From assembly GCA_900770015.1 (NCBI GenBank), contig CAAGIU010000438.1, positions 1-9,916 on the forward strand: 9,916 nt of DNA. Reading direction: 5' to 3'. A program made the position numbers and the translations under genes. This DNA is from an uncultured Oscillospiraceae bacterium (GTDB lineage: Bacteria; Bacillota_A; Clostridia; Oscillospirales; Oscillospiraceae). Below are positions 1 to 7,301 of the stretch, in pieces. Below the pieces are notes generated by a model, which saw only the letters and a program-made list of their open reading frames with translations, ran no database searches and was not told the DNA's origin. Position 1 is the first letter of the stretch; every line of letters begins with the position of its first letter.

Positions 1-10
1 AGCGAAGCGA

Positions 11-159
11 CCTTGGCTCTCCCTTTGGGAGAGCTGGCTGCCCCGTAAGGGGCAGTCTGAGAGGGTCCCACGTTCCAATAGGCGCTGCCCAACCAGCCAA
101 CGGAGTACCCTCTCAGTCAGCCTGTTCGGCTGACAGCTCTCCCAAAGGGAGAGCCAAGG
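11..159. repeat. Structured palindromic intergenic repeat
   Basis: The outer arms at 11-36 and 134-159 are perfect 26-bp inverted copies of each other. Each arm is itself a hairpin (GCTCTCCC-TTT-GGGAGAGC at 15-33, mirrored at 137-155). Inside lie a second stem, CTGAGAGGGT at 57-66 with ACCCTCTCAG at 107-116, and two small hairpins: CTGCCCC/GGGGCAG at 38-44/49-55 and GTCAGCC/GGCTGAC at 116-122/128-134. The whole can fold as a multi-branched, cloverleaf-like structure on either strand. I recall similar GGCTCTCCC...GGGAGAGC palindromes being common between genes in Oscillospiraceae genomes, so a dispersed repeat is the likely class. That is memory, not a search. No gene is seen in it. It lies downstream of ispE, beyond the ispE terminator. 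Confidence 0.85.
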
Positions 160-225
160 GCGCTGCCGCGCCAGTGCAATAAATTACAATTTTTGCATGC
201 AGCCGAAGAAAACCAATTCTCGCAT

Positions 226-253
226 AGGTTTTATTCAGTATACCATAAAACCT
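226..253. repeat. AT-rich inverted repeat
   Basis: AGGTTTTAT at 226-234 and ATAAAACCT at 245-253 form a perfect 9-bp inverted repeat around a 10-nt loop. It sits in the AT-rich gap between the palindromic repeat and the ispE terminator. The role is unknown. It could be a weak hairpin in the ispE 3' region or chance structure. Apart from this and the ispE terminator I see nothing in 160-315. Confidence 0.35.
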
Positions 254-282
254 GTCCAAAAAACAGTACAGAACAGAAAAAT

Positions 283-304
283 TGCCCGGACGGTTGTCCG
301 GGCA
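283..304 (-). terminator. Rho-independent terminator of ispE
   Basis: A 9-bp stem, TGCCCGGAC at 283-291 pairing with GTCCGGGCA at 296-304, closes a 4-nt loop. Read on the minus strand it is followed by AATTTTTCTG, giving the usual U-run. It begins 12 nt past the ispE stop codon, so it should end the ispE transcript. Confidence 0.88.
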
Positions 305-315
305 GAAGGGGAAAC

Positions 316-1173
316 TCAAACGGGCTTTGCAATGAAGACATTGGGGTAGTTGTCCTTGAGCATGCTGCAGACAACGGCGGCGTATTCAAAGCTGGGCATG
401 ATGGCGTAGATGGCAGAGCCGGAACCGGTCATCTGCATACCCAGTGCGCCGTAGCTGTTGCAGATGGATTTGATATAGTTCATTTCCAGGTGTTCGCTCA
501 CCACAATGGGGTCGAAGACATTGTAAATCAAGTCCGCGATTTTGTTCAGGTCCCCGGCAAGGATGGCGCTCTCCATGGCCATGTTGTCGGGGTGTTTGGC
601 AATGGCGACGGAATCGATCTTTTTGTAAAGCTCGGGGGTGGAGACGGAGAACTCGGGCTTGCAGACCACAAATACGCACTCCGGCAGATCCGGCAGCCTG
701 CGCAGCTTCTCTCCCCTGCCCTCCACCATGGCAGTTCCGCACAGAACGCAGAAGGGAACATCACTGCCCACCTGGGCGCCCAATTCCGCCAGCGCAAAAA
801 CGGACAAAGGCTCCCCATAGTGACGGTTCAGCGCACGCAGCACCGCTGCCGCATCGGCGCTGCCGCCGCCCAGTCCCGCGCCGGAGGGAATGCGCTTGGT
901 GATGCGGATGGCAATGCCATCGGGGTCCTTATTCATGGCGTCGCAATAGACCTGTGCCGCTTTCCAGGCAAGATTCGTTGCATCCGCAGGGATCTCCGGG
1001 TTGCTGCATTCCAGCGTCCAGGGCTTCCCGGTGCCGATGTCGATCTCCACATCATCCCGGATGGAGATGGTCTGCATCACGCTCTTCAGATCGTGGTAGC
1101 CGTCCTCCCGCTTTCCCAGCACATCCAGGGTCAGATTGATTTTCGCAAAAGCGCCTTCATACAGAGTTGTCAT
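316..1173 (-). CDS. ispE: 4-diphosphocytidyl-2-C-methyl-D-erythritol kinase
   Basis: A cytoplasmic GHMP-family kinase that phosphorylates the 2-hydroxyl of CDP-methylerythritol with ATP, the fourth step of the MEP (non-mevalonate) route to isoprenoid precursors. The 285-residue product has the family's usual length and order: AFAKINLTLDVLGKREDGYHDL at the N-terminus (K11, H27), the glycine-rich ATP loop PSGAGLGGGSADAA at about 96-109, GSDVPF with the expected catalytic Asp at 138, and the C-terminal GHMP motif MTGSGSAIYAI at 248-258. The start was set at 1173 because AAGGAG at 1180-1185 lies 6 nt upstream and the homologous region begins right after it; in-frame ATGs at 1191 and 1239 lack this. 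It has its own promoter and terminator and appears monocistronic. Nothing is missing or broken. Confidence 0.96.
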   Translation of the reverse strand: MTTLYEGAFAKINLTLDVLGKREDGYHDLKSVMQTISIRDDVEIDIGTGKPWTLECSNPEIPADATNLAWKAAQVYCDAMNKDPDGIAIRITKRIPSGAGLGGGSADAAAVLRALNRHYGEPLSVFALAELGAQVGSDVPFCVLCGTAMVEGRGEKLRRLPDLPECVFVVCKPEFSVSTPELYKKIDSVAIAKHPDNMAMESAILAGDLNKIADLIYNVFDPIVVSEHLEMNYIKSICNSYGALGMQMTGSGSAIYAIMPSFEYAAVVCSMLKDNYPNVFIAKPV

Positions 1174-1227
1174 ACAGAACTCCTTATTCATCAGAAATGT
1201 ATCGGGAACGACAGATTCCCGGTTCCC

Positions 1228-1255
1228 ATTATACCGCAAATTGTGTCAAAAGCAA
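1228..1255 (-). promoter_or_regulatory. Probable sigma-A promoter of ispE
   Basis: On the minus strand the -10 is a perfect TATAAT (1228-1233) and a -35-like TTGCTT lies at 1250-1255, with 16 nt between. The start of transcription would be near 1221, about 48 nt before the ispE start codon. The promoter is bracketed by two copies of ATTCCCGG (1215-1222 and 1255-1262), described among the findings. Confidence 0.65.
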
Positions 1256-1329
1256 TTCCCGGCAGTGATAATTTTTCAGAAATCGGGAATGCTATGGCTA
1301 TCCTACGACAATGGAGGTCGAAAAAACAC

Positions 1330-1533
1330 ATGGATACACTGACGCTGATCCTTTCCATCATCGGATGCGCAAACTGGGGGCTTGTGGGGCTGTTTCAGTT
1401 TGACCTGGTGGCCTGGCTCTTCGGCGGCGAGTCTTCCCTGCTCAGCAGAATCATCTATACGCTGGTGGGACTTGCCGGCCTGTGGTGCATTTCTTTCCTG
1501 TTCCGCAAACGTGCGTTTACGGATGGCGAATAA
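1330..1533 (+). CDS. DUF378-type small membrane protein
   Basis: A 67-residue protein with two predicted membrane spans at about 4-24 and 38-59, a short loop between them (FGGESS), and a basic tail with RKR at 59-61. The signature NWGLVGLF (15-22), a following FDLVAWLFG and the second-span motif SRIIYTLVGLAGL are what I know from the DUF378 family (YuzA-like proteins), which has no established function. The ATG at 1330 is preceded by GGAGG at 1313-1317, a long 12-nt spacing. An in-frame ATG at 1294 would add 12 residues but breaks family alignment, so 1330 is preferred. The gene is transcribed away from ispE and ends just before a strong hairpin. No clear promoter is visible; GATAAT at 1267-1272 is only a weak candidate. 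Confidence 0.85.
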   Translation: MDTLTLILSIIGCANWGLVGLFQFDLVAWLFGGESSLLSRIIYTLVGLAGLWCISFLFRKRAFTDGE

Positions 1534-1537
1534 TCAA

Positions 1538-1572
1538 GGCGGCAGTTCGAACAGGAACTGCCGCCCTATTTT
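1538..1572 (+). terminator. Terminator between convergent genes
   Basis: GGCGGCAGTTC at 1538-1548 pairs perfectly with GAACTGCCGCC at 1555-1565 around a 6-nt loop, followed by CTATTTTG. It starts 5 nt after the DUF378 stop codon and so ends that transcript. It also lies 17-44 nt beyond the stop of the convergent zinc-ribbon gene. In that direction the trailing sequence (TTGATTATT) is only weakly T-rich, so bidirectional action is possible but less certain. Confidence 0.85.
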
Positions 1573-1581
1573 GTATTTGGA

Positions 1582-2709
1582 TCAGAATTTGCAGCGGACG
1601 ATGCACTGTGCAGTCTGGCCGTTGTATTCGGCGGTGATGATGCAGGTGCCCTTGCCGATGGCGGTGACGTTGCCGTTATACACGGTGGCAACACTGGAAT
1701 CGCTGGTGGACCACTTCACATCGTCTGCCACGATGCCGCCCTCCAGCTCCAGGGTGATATATACGCCCCGTCTGCCGATGGTGACATCGGTCTTCTTCAG
1801 CTTCAGGACACTGCCCGCAGCGGTTCCGCTGCCAGTGCCCACGTTTCCGCCTGCGGTGGTGGGAGTGGTGGCTGCACCTTCTGCGGCAGAGGTGGTCTCG
1901 GTGGCAGCTTCGGTGGTTTCCGTCTGGAAGCTGACAACCGCGGGGGTCTCCAGCCGCTCATTGCCGCAGGTGACAACGATGGTGGTCTCGCCTTCGCCCA
2001 CAGCGGTGACGCGGCCGTATTCATCGATGGTGACAATGGACTCATCGCCGGAGGTGTAGACAACCTTATCGGTGGTATTCTCAGGCTCTGCCTTGACCAT
2101 CAGGCGCCAATACTGGCCCTTGAAGGTCAGCTTTTCCATGTTGCCCACCAGAGACAGGCTGGTGCAGGGCACGCCGGGCTCGGTCTGTTCCTCAGGCTCG
2201 GTGGTGACTTCGGTGGGCGCAGTGGTCACGTCCACCTGGGCGGTGATGGTTTCCTGGGGCTTGTTGTTGTCGCTGCCCGCCTGACGGGGCTTGATGATCT
2301 TGGTCCAGCCGATATAGGCGCTGACTGCCAGCAGAGCCAGAATCAGCAGCACCAGAATGATGATCAGGAACGTGTTGGAGCCGGATTCCTCTTCCTCGTC
2401 CTCATCGTCATCCTCGTCCTCCACGACAGGCGCCGGCTTTTTGGGTGCGGGACGGGTGCGGGCGTTGGCGGCATCATAGTCGAAAGCAGTCTTGGCCTTC
2501 GGTGCAGCGCTCGGAATCTTCGGAGCCACGGGCGTCACAGGTGCAGCGCCGGGAACCGGAATATCCGTCTGAAGATCGTCCAGAAAATCGCTGTCAAAAT
2601 CACCGATATCGGCAGGCAGATCGCCCTTCTGATCCCAGCCGCATACGGGGCAGCTGCCAACAGAGTCGTCATATTGGGTGCCGCAGATATCACAAATAAT
2701 CTTGCTCAT
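1582..2709 (-). CDS. Zinc-ribbon membrane protein with BIG2-like domains
   Basis: A 375-residue protein of unknown function with a clear layout. Residues 1-25 form a zinc ribbon with two CxxC pairs (C6, C9, C20, C23). Residues 26-110 are a Pro/Ala-rich linker ending in a strongly acidic run at about 97-108. A single membrane span lies at about 113-134, followed by positive residues (KIIKPR), which predicts the N-terminus inside and the C-terminus outside. A Thr-rich spacer (about 155-180) leads to two bacterial Ig-like (BIG2) domains at about 181-262 and 300-375, each with the typical SxDxSxVxTV...G.VTAxGxGxxxI pattern; a second Thr/Ala/Gly-rich spacer (263-299) separates them. The start at 2709 has AGGAGG at 2718-2723, 8 nt upstream; the 28 in-frame residues further upstream overlap the promoter. 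It is divergent from a membrane kinase of matching topology. The cytoplasmic zinc ribbon could bind protein or nucleic acid; this is inference. Confidence 0.85.
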   Translation of the reverse strand: MSKIICDICGTQYDDSVGSCPVCGWDQKGDLPADIGDFDSDFLDDLQTDIPVPGAAPVTPVAPKIPSAAPKAKTAFDYDAANARTRPAPKKPAPVVEDEDDDEDEEEESGSNTFLIIILVLLILALLAVSAYIGWTKIIKPRQAGSDNNKPQETITAQVDVTTAPTEVTTEPEEQTEPGVPCTSLSLVGNMEKLTFKGQYWRLMVKAEPENTTDKVVYTSGDESIVTIDEYGRVTAVGEGETTIVVTCGNERLETPAVVSFQTETTEAATETTSAAEGAATTPTTAGGNVGTGSGTAAGSVLKLKKTDVTIGRRGVYITLELEGGIVADDVKWSTSDSSVATVYNGNVTAIGKGTCIITAEYNGQTAQCIVRCKF

Positions 2710-2758
2710 AAAAGAAACCTCCTGACCGGATGCAGACAACATCCCATCCTTTCGACGT

Positions 2759-2787
2759 ATTATAACACAGCTTTTATCAGAAAACAA
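2759..2787 (-). promoter_or_regulatory. Promoter of the zinc-ribbon gene
   Basis: On the minus strand a perfect TATAAT lies at 2759-2764 with an upstream TG one base away (TGT-TATAAT, an extended -10). A -35-like TTGTTT lies at 2782-2787 with a 17-nt spacer. Transcription would start near 2752, giving a leader of about 43 nt. The -35 lies only 12 nt from the kinase promoter's -35, so the two back-to-back promoters could interfere or share a regulator. Confidence 0.7.
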
Positions 2788-2798
2788 GAACAAACATA

Positions 2799-2827
2799 TT
2801 GCATTTTTTGTAATTTTCGTATATGAT
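2799..2827 (+). promoter_or_regulatory. Promoter of the membrane kinase gene
   Basis: TTGCAT at 2799-2804 and TATGAT at 2822-2827 (one mismatch from TATAAT) are separated by exactly 17 nt in an AT-rich stretch. Transcription would begin around 2834, leaving a very short leader before the ribosome binding site at 2838-2844. Confidence 0.65.
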
Positions 2828-2837
2828 ATTGTTGATT

Positions 2838-2854
2838 AAGGAGGCGATTATGTG
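2838..2854 (+). promoter_or_regulatory. Ribosome binding site setting a GTG start
   Basis: AAGGAGG at 2838-2844 lies 7 nt before GTG at 2852-2854. The GTG must be the kinase start because the same frame has a TAA at 2837-2839. An ATG in another frame overlaps it at 2850-2852 (ATGTG); reading from that ATG gives only a 32-codon peptide. The arrangement may lower or tune kinase translation. Confidence 0.8.
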
Positions 2855-5800
2855 TCTGAACAAAAATCTGTCTCTCCGCTGCTTGATGGATTTACGGTCG
2901 GTTCGCCGGTCAATGAGCACTACGGTATATGCTGTTATCCTGCGGTGAAGGCAAATACCGAGCGGAAATATATCCTGAAAGTCATCTCGATCCCCGCATC
3001 CCAGACTCAGCTGGAAGCCCTGCTGATCACCGGAGCATACAAGGACCCGGCGGAGGCCGCCGAATATTTCCGTTCCCTGACGGACGGCGTCATACAGGAG
3101 GTTGCTTTCCTGCGGAAGATGGCCCGGCTGAAGGGATTTCTTCCCTACGAGGGGCTCCAGTTTGAGCCCATGGACAAAAACCTCATCGGCTATAACATCT
3201 ACCTGCTCAGCGGCTTCCGCCTTTCTCTGGAGCGGTATATGCACCGTCAGAGCATCACCCATCTGGAAGCGGTCAATCTGGGCATTGACCTGTGCGAAGC
3301 GCTGGTTGCCTGCCGTAAGGAAGGCATGCTGTATCTCGACCTGAAGCCGTCCAACATCTTCATTTCCACCAAGAAGGAATACAAGATCGGTGACATCGGC
3401 TTTGTCCCGCTGTCCTCGCTGAAATACAGCTCCATGCCCGCAAAATACCGCAGCGCCTATTCTCCCCCGGAGCTTCTGGACGATCTGGCTGTGCTGAACA
3501 GGACGGTGGATACCTATGCCGTGGGCATGATCCTCTACCAGCTGTTCAACAACGGCATTCTTCCCATGGATGTGAACAGCCCCCTGCCCGCCCCCAAGAA
3601 CGCCGACGAGGGAATCGCAAAAATCATTCTGAAGGCCTGTGCTCCCGATCCCGAGGACCGCTGGAGCGACCCTGCCGAAATGGGGCAGGCTCTGATTGAT
3701 TACATGCAGACCGGCACCATCAACGATACCCCCATCATGGCTCCCATTGTCGGCCAGCAGAATTCCGCAGGCTTCGAGACCTCCCGTTTTACTCCCATCG
3801 GCGCAGAAGCCGCTGCCGAACCGGCGCCGGAGCAAACCGTCGGGAGCGTTCAGGAGCCGGTTTCCGACGAGGAAGTCAATGCCGGATCCACCCAGCCGGA
3901 AGCCCCCGAATCGGAAGCTCCCCCACAGGAAGCCGAAGAACCGCCTGCACCCAGTCAGGACGAAGCCGCTGCAGAGCAGACCGTACCCGAGCAAACATCC
4001 TCAGAACTGCCTGCATGGGAGCAACCGCCTGTGGAGCCGCCCGATTCTCAGGAAGCACCCGCTGCGCCTGAAGAAAAGGCCGGCGGTGATCCGCTGTTCA
4101 TCCCTGCCGAACCCATACCGGAGGATCTGTTCTTCCCACCCAAGGACTCCACGCCGGACGAGCAGATCTTCACTCCCATGGAAGCTACGGCGCAGGACCT
4201 TTTCTTCGCCCCCGCCCAGACTTCTGCGGAGGACCCGGCATTCTCCGGCGCAGTCCCCCCCGTGGACGACCTAATGTTCCCGCCCGAGGAAGCTTCGATT
4301 CCCGCTTCCGAAGCTCCGGCAGAAAAGGCGCCCACCACTGCAGAGCAGATCGAAGCGGCTGCGGCAGAGGAATTCGCCGCCATGGCCGGGCAGAACAGTC
4401 CCGCCGCCATTGACGATGCCCATCTGGACAGCGAGCTGCAGGAGGTTCAGCAGATCCTCAGCAGCGAGGCTGCCGCTCCCAAGCCGCCTGTGCGGAAGCA
4501 TCCCAATCTCCAGCCTGTGGTCATCGAAGAGCCGACCAAAAAGAAACGGTCTCCCGTTCCCATTCTGGTGACGCTGCTGGTGATCTGCCTGCTGATTGCC
4601 GCCGGTATCTGGGGATACCTGTTTTATCAGACCGAGTATCTGAAGACCGTCCATGACCTCAGCGTCACCGGCGATCTGGATGAGATGACCGTGGTGATCA
4701 CATCCGAGATCCCGGATAATCTGCTCAACGTCACCTGTACCGACACCTATGGCCACACCCAGCGCACCTATGTCCGGGATGGTAAAGCCACCTTCACCGA
4801 CCTGTCCCCCGACTCGCTGTACAAGATCCAGGTGGAAGTCAACGGCGTCCACAAGCTGGTGGGCAAGACCTCTGAGATTTTCACCACCGAGTCTGTCACC
4901 AATGTGGTCGGCTTCACGGTCTACGCCGGTCAGGAAGACGGCTCTGCCATTCTGAATCTCATCGTGGACGGCCATGAGCCCGATCAGTGGCAGGTCATCT
5001 ACACCGCCGAGGGCGAACCCGAACTGGGGCACACCTTCTCCGGCCACTCCGCCCAGGTGAACAATCTGGTGCTGGGCAAGAAGTACACCTTCCGTCTGGA
5101 GACCGCCAAGCATGAATCCGTCAACGGTCAGACCACTGCGGAGCTCACTGCCTCCCGGTTGATTCTGCCCAACGATTTGCGCATTGTCTCCTGTCAGGAC
5201 GGTCAGCTGACGGTCCGCTGGAGCAGCGCCGAAGCAGCCCCCAACGGATGGCGCGCCTACTGCTATGGCGATAACTTTGACCAGGTACTCGAGTGCACCG
5301 AGACCGAAGCCGTCTTCACCGGAATTGAAGCCGGCAAGGCCTACACCGTGGAAATCAAGGCAAACGGTATGGGTCAGGGTTCCAAGGTCAGCATCACCGC
5401 CAATCCCATCACCATCACCGGCCTGAAGGTCGATGTCTCCGATCCTCAGGAGCTGCTGGTCAGCTGGGAATATGACGGACAGGCTCCCGAAGGCGGCTGG
5501 GTCCTTCAGTACACGCTGGACGGCGGCAATCTGCCCAGCGCCGTGCGGGCGGACAGCACCAGCGTGTCCATCGGTCCCAGGATCCCCGGCGCGGAGTATC
5601 ACTTCACCATTCAGGCTGCCGACGACACCACCGTTTTGGACGGTCTGCACGACTTCAGCTGCCCCGATGCCGACAATTTCTTCGATTTCGGTCTGATCAG
5701 CACCAGCGTCAGCTCCAAGCTGCTGGTCACGCCCGAGACGGAAAACTGGCTGGCCAGCATGATCGGCGCCAACGATTACACCACCACCTTCACCGTCGGT

Positions 5801-6073
5801 CAGCCCATCTCCATGGTGCTTCGCAGCCAGATCGGCTTCTATCTGGATCCGGAATCCGTCCATGTGCTGTATGTATTCCGGGATCAGAACGGCAGCGCAC
5901 TTGCAGAGCTGATCAGCGAGCAGGATATGCTCTGGAATGAGATGTGGGTCGAAGATGATTACCACTATGCCGAGCTGGATATCCCCGTCTCCCCCACCCG
6001 TGCCGGCAGCTACACGCTGACGATGTATATCAACGGCGCATTCTTCACCGAGGCATCTCTCACCGTTTTCTGA
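2852..6073 (+). CDS. Membrane Ser/Thr protein kinase with FN3-like ectodomain
   Basis: A 1073-residue one-pass receptor-like kinase, broadly comparable to PrkC/PASTA kinases but with a different ectodomain. The kinase domain spans about 14-285. Present are the ATP-anchoring K43 (ILKVI), helix-C E83, catalytic D163 and N168 in YLDLKPSN, metal-binding D181 in DIG (for DFG), PPE at 205-207, D220 and R270. The HRD motif is YLD, so it is a non-RD kinase, and the Gly loop is degenerate. Residues 290-568 are a Pro/Glu/Ala-rich linker containing six exact 12-residue repeats at 413-484. A KKKR stop-transfer signal (563-566) precedes one membrane span at about 569-591. Outside are four FN3-like beta domains (about 598-680, 683-768, 771-850, 853-938) and an unassigned C-terminal domain (941-1073). 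There are no PASTA motifs and no LPxTG. Catalytic activity is likely; ligand and substrates are unknown. Confidence 0.9.
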   Translation: MSEQKSVSPLLDGFTVGSPVNEHYGICCYPAVKANTERKYILKVISIPASQTQLEALLITGAYKDPAEAAEYFRSLTDGVIQEVAFLRKMARLKGFLPYEGLQFEPMDKNLIGYNIYLLSGFRLSLERYMHRQSITHLEAVNLGIDLCEALVACRKEGMLYLDLKPSNIFISTKKEYKIGDIGFVPLSSLKYSSMPAKYRSAYSPPELLDDLAVLNRTVDTYAVGMILYQLFNNGILPMDVNSPLPAPKNADEGIAKIILKACAPDPEDRWSDPAEMGQALIDYMQTGTINDTPIMAPIVGQQNSAGFETSRFTPIGAEAAAEPAPEQTVGSVQEPVSDEEVNAGSTQPEAPESEAPPQEAEEPPAPSQDEAAAEQTVPEQTSSELPAWEQPPVEPPDSQEAPAAPEEKAGGDPLFIPAEPIPEDLFFPPKDSTPDEQIFTPMEATAQDLFFAPAQTSAEDPAFSGAVPPVDDLMFPPEEASIPASEAPAEKAPTTAEQIEAAAAEEFAAMAGQNSPAAIDDAHLDSELQEVQQILSSEAAAPKPPVRKHPNLQPVVIEEPTKKKRSPVPILVTLLVICLLIAAGIWGYLFYQTEYLKTVHDLSVTGDLDEMTVVITSEIPDNLLNVTCTDTYGHTQRTYVRDGKATFTDLSPDSLYKIQVEVNGVHKLVGKTSEIFTTESVTNVVGFTVYAGQEDGSAILNLIVDGHEPDQWQVIYTAEGEPELGHTFSGHSAQVNNLVLGKKYTFRLETAKHESVNGQTTAELTASRLILPNDLRIVSCQDGQLTVRWSSAEAAPNGWRAYCYGDNFDQVLECTETEAVFTGIEAGKAYTVEIKANGMGQGSKVSITANPITITGLKVDVSDPQELLVSWEYDGQAPEGGWVLQYTLDGGNLPSAVRADSTSVSIGPRIPGAEYHFTIQAADDTTVLDGLHDFSCPDADNFFDFGLISTSVSSKLLVTPETENWLASMIGANDYTTTFTVGQPISMVLRSQIGFYLDPESVHVLYVFRDQNGSALAELISEQDMLWNEMWVEDDYHYAELDIPVSPTRAGSYTLTMYINGAFFTEASLTVF
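4088..4303 (+). repeat. Six-copy 36-bp repeat coding 12-residue units
   Basis: Within the kinase linker, residues 413-484 are six in-register 12-residue units starting at 413, 425, 437, 449, 461 and 473. Every unit begins with Asp or Glu and has Phe at position 4, and five of six have Pro at position 6; the approximate consensus is D-L-x-F-x-P followed by six variable residues and an acidic or Gln residue just before the next unit. The Phe codon is TTC in all six, but the DNA between is well diverged, so the protein pattern is being kept while the bases have drifted. Confidence 0.85.
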
Positions 6074-6079
6074 TTTTCT

Positions 6080-6117
6080 CCCCCGCTGCATCCCCCGGGT
6101 GCAGCGGGGGTTTCCTT
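6080..6117 (+). terminator. Terminator of the kinase gene
   Basis: CCCCCGCTGCA at 6080-6090 pairs perfectly with TGCAGCGGGGG at 6100-6110 around a 9-nt loop, followed by TTTCCTT. It begins 6 nt after the kinase stop codon and separates the kinase from the downstream phospholipase-family gene. Confidence 0.9.
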
Positions 6118-6168
6118 ATATTACCACATATTTGTTGATTTTTTGTTCACATTTTGTCGAATTATCTT

Positions 6169-6177
6169 TGTTACAAT
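6169..6177 (+). promoter_or_regulatory. Possible extended -10 promoter of the phospholipase gene
   Basis: TGT-TACAAT at 6169-6177 is an extended -10 with one mismatch from TATAAT. No good -35 lies 16-18 nt upstream. The surrounding 6120-6175 is strongly AT-rich. Transcription would start near 6184, about 30 nt before the ATG. It is the only plausible promoter between the kinase terminator and the gene. Confidence 0.45.
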
Positions 6178-6213
6178 CAGCAAGAAAAACATCGTGTTGA
6201 TCGGGAGGCGTCC

Positions 6214-6819
6214 ATGAGAAGACAAAGCCATATTGCCATGGGGCACTTTCTGCTTCGCACGTATTTGCCGCATCTGCCGAGGCAGTATGCCCGCCTCTTT
6301 CTGCTCGGCTGCATTGAGCCGGACGGAAATCCCGCCACCTATCTGAAAGGGTCCATCCGGGCACAGTGGTTTCAGGGGCACAACTTCAGCAACGCCAGCC
6401 CCTTTCTGTTTCGCCTGACGCAGCGGCTGGAACGAAAGGCCACCTTTTCCGCCTGGGACTTCTATTCCCTGGGAAAAGTCATCCACTATACCCTGGATGC
6501 CTTTACATATCCCCATAATCACCATTTCGGCAAAGGGCTGAGACATCACCGGATCTACGAGGTAAAGCTCCAGCTATACTTCCTTTCCCGCCTGTACAGT
6601 TTCCGTCCCGACTCAGTCGATGTGCCGGATTCGGCTGCCGGCTATCTGCGGAAAATGCACGAAACGTATCTGCTGGAACCGGGCTGCGTGGAAACGGATA
6701 CAAAATACGCGCTTCGTGTCAGCTGTGCTCTGATCCGGAAGCTGACGGAAAATGTCCCCCGGTGCCAGCTTCAAATCGTAGCCTTTTCGGAAATAGACGG
6801 CGTACTGATCGCCCCATAG
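6214..6819 (+). CDS. Zinc-dependent phospholipase C family protein
   Basis: A 201-residue protein resembling the short Firmicutes members of the zinc-dependent phospholipase C/S1-P1 nuclease fold group (Pfam Zn_dep_PLC). Likely metal ligands are visible in order: SH at H6, CIEPD at D37, GHN at H56, then the diagnostic GKVIHYTLDAFTYPHN with H91, D95 and H101. The known toxins of this family are secreted and carry an extra lipid-binding C-terminal domain. This protein has neither a signal peptide nor that domain, so it is probably cytoplasmic, and its substrate may not be a phospholipid head group. The start at 6214 follows GGGAGG at 6203-6208 by 5 nt; a TTG 60 nt upstream lacks a ribosome site. 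It stands alone between terminators. Family assignment is fairly sure, activity is not. Confidence 0.8.
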   Translation: MRRQSHIAMGHFLLRTYLPHLPRQYARLFLLGCIEPDGNPATYLKGSIRAQWFQGHNFSNASPFLFRLTQRLERKATFSAWDFYSLGKVIHYTLDAFTYPHNHHFGKGLRHHRIYEVKLQLYFLSRLYSFRPDSVDVPDSAAGYLRKMHETYLLEPGCVETDTKYALRVSCALIRKLTENVPRCQLQIVAFSEIDGVLIAP

Positions 6820-6874
6820 AAAAAAGCACTGCCCCCGCAAAAGACGGTCTTTGCTGTCTTTCGCGGGGGCAGTG
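6820..6874 (-). terminator. Strong hairpin terminator facing left
   Basis: Arms at 6827-6845 and 6856-6874 pair over 19 positions with one mismatch around a 10-nt loop (core CACTGCCCCCGC). The A-run at 6820-6825 reads as TTTTTT after the stem on the minus strand, so it is a textbook terminator for leftward transcription. It sits immediately past the stop of the phospholipase-family gene on the plus strand, where the trailing bases (ACTGTTCC) are poor in T. It may therefore stop leftward read-through from the cit side and end the plus-strand gene less efficiently. Confidence 0.8.
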
Positions 6875-6993
6875 ACTGTTCCATTCCGCTTGTCATTTTG
6901 GTTATCGTTTTTGCTATCGGTCTTCGTAAGCACATTGGGTGCTGCCGGTACCGTTCCTCCAACGGGCAGTCATCGTACCAGAATCCATTCAAC

Positions 6994-7029
6994 AAAAAGC
7001 AGACACACGGAAAAGCTCCATGTGTCTGC
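6994..7029 (-). terminator. Leftward hairpin terminator
   Basis: GCAGACACA at 6999-7007 pairs with TGTGTCTGC at 7021-7029, and the stem continues past one mismatch with GG/CC. On the minus strand the stem is followed directly by TTTTTG (6993-6998). It is the first T-tailed hairpin downstream of citC, about 270 nt past its stop codon, and so is the best candidate for the end of the cit transcript. Confidence 0.75.
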
Positions 7030-7062
7030 CCTATTGATTATCAAAAATCGACATGGCGGTTG

Positions 7063-7204
7063 TCTTTGATGAAAAGCTCACAAAGATTTCCGAGGATGAT
7101 TTGCGTAAAACAAGGCGACGTGCAGCTTGGCTGACGCCAAGCAAATCGGGCAACGCAGTTTTACACAAATCAGACCGGAAAGATTGTGAGGTTTTTATCG
7201 AAGA
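7063..7204. repeat. 142-bp near-palindromic element
   Basis: The two halves are imperfect inverted copies. Inner arms GATTTGCGTAAAAC (7098-7111) and GTTTTACACAAATC (7158-7171) differ at one position. Outer arms CTCACAA (7077-7083) and TTGTGAG (7183-7189) are perfect, and matching continues outward to 7063 and 7204 with a few mismatches. The centre carries a hairpin, GCTTGGC-TGAC-GCCAAGC, at 7125-7142. The shape suits a miniature transposable element or a structured RNA. No flanking target-site duplication was obvious and no transposase is present. It lies between citC and its probable terminator, so it would be transcribed with the operon. Confidence 0.75.
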
Positions 7205-7301
7205 ATAGTATCAACTGCTGCCGTGACCGCGGCTCCCATTGCGCGTTGCTGACCTTTACCGGGCAGCGCAGCAGGGGCCTTTCCCCGCTGAGCGTGATGC
7301 A

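Larger units (their letters stand above)
6876..7301. other. Intergenic region without a convincing gene
   Basis: Between the 6820-6874 hairpin and the citC stop codon no frame has both a ribosome site and a recognisable product. 6876-6993 shows nothing I can name. It then holds a leftward terminator (6994-7029), a near-palindromic element (7063-7204), and a GC-rich stretch (7215-7301) with a small hairpin, GCAGGGG at 7271-7277 facing CCCCGC at 7283-7288, and a TGATGCATCA palindrome at 7295-7304. None of the latter two has a T-run. Confidence 0.6.
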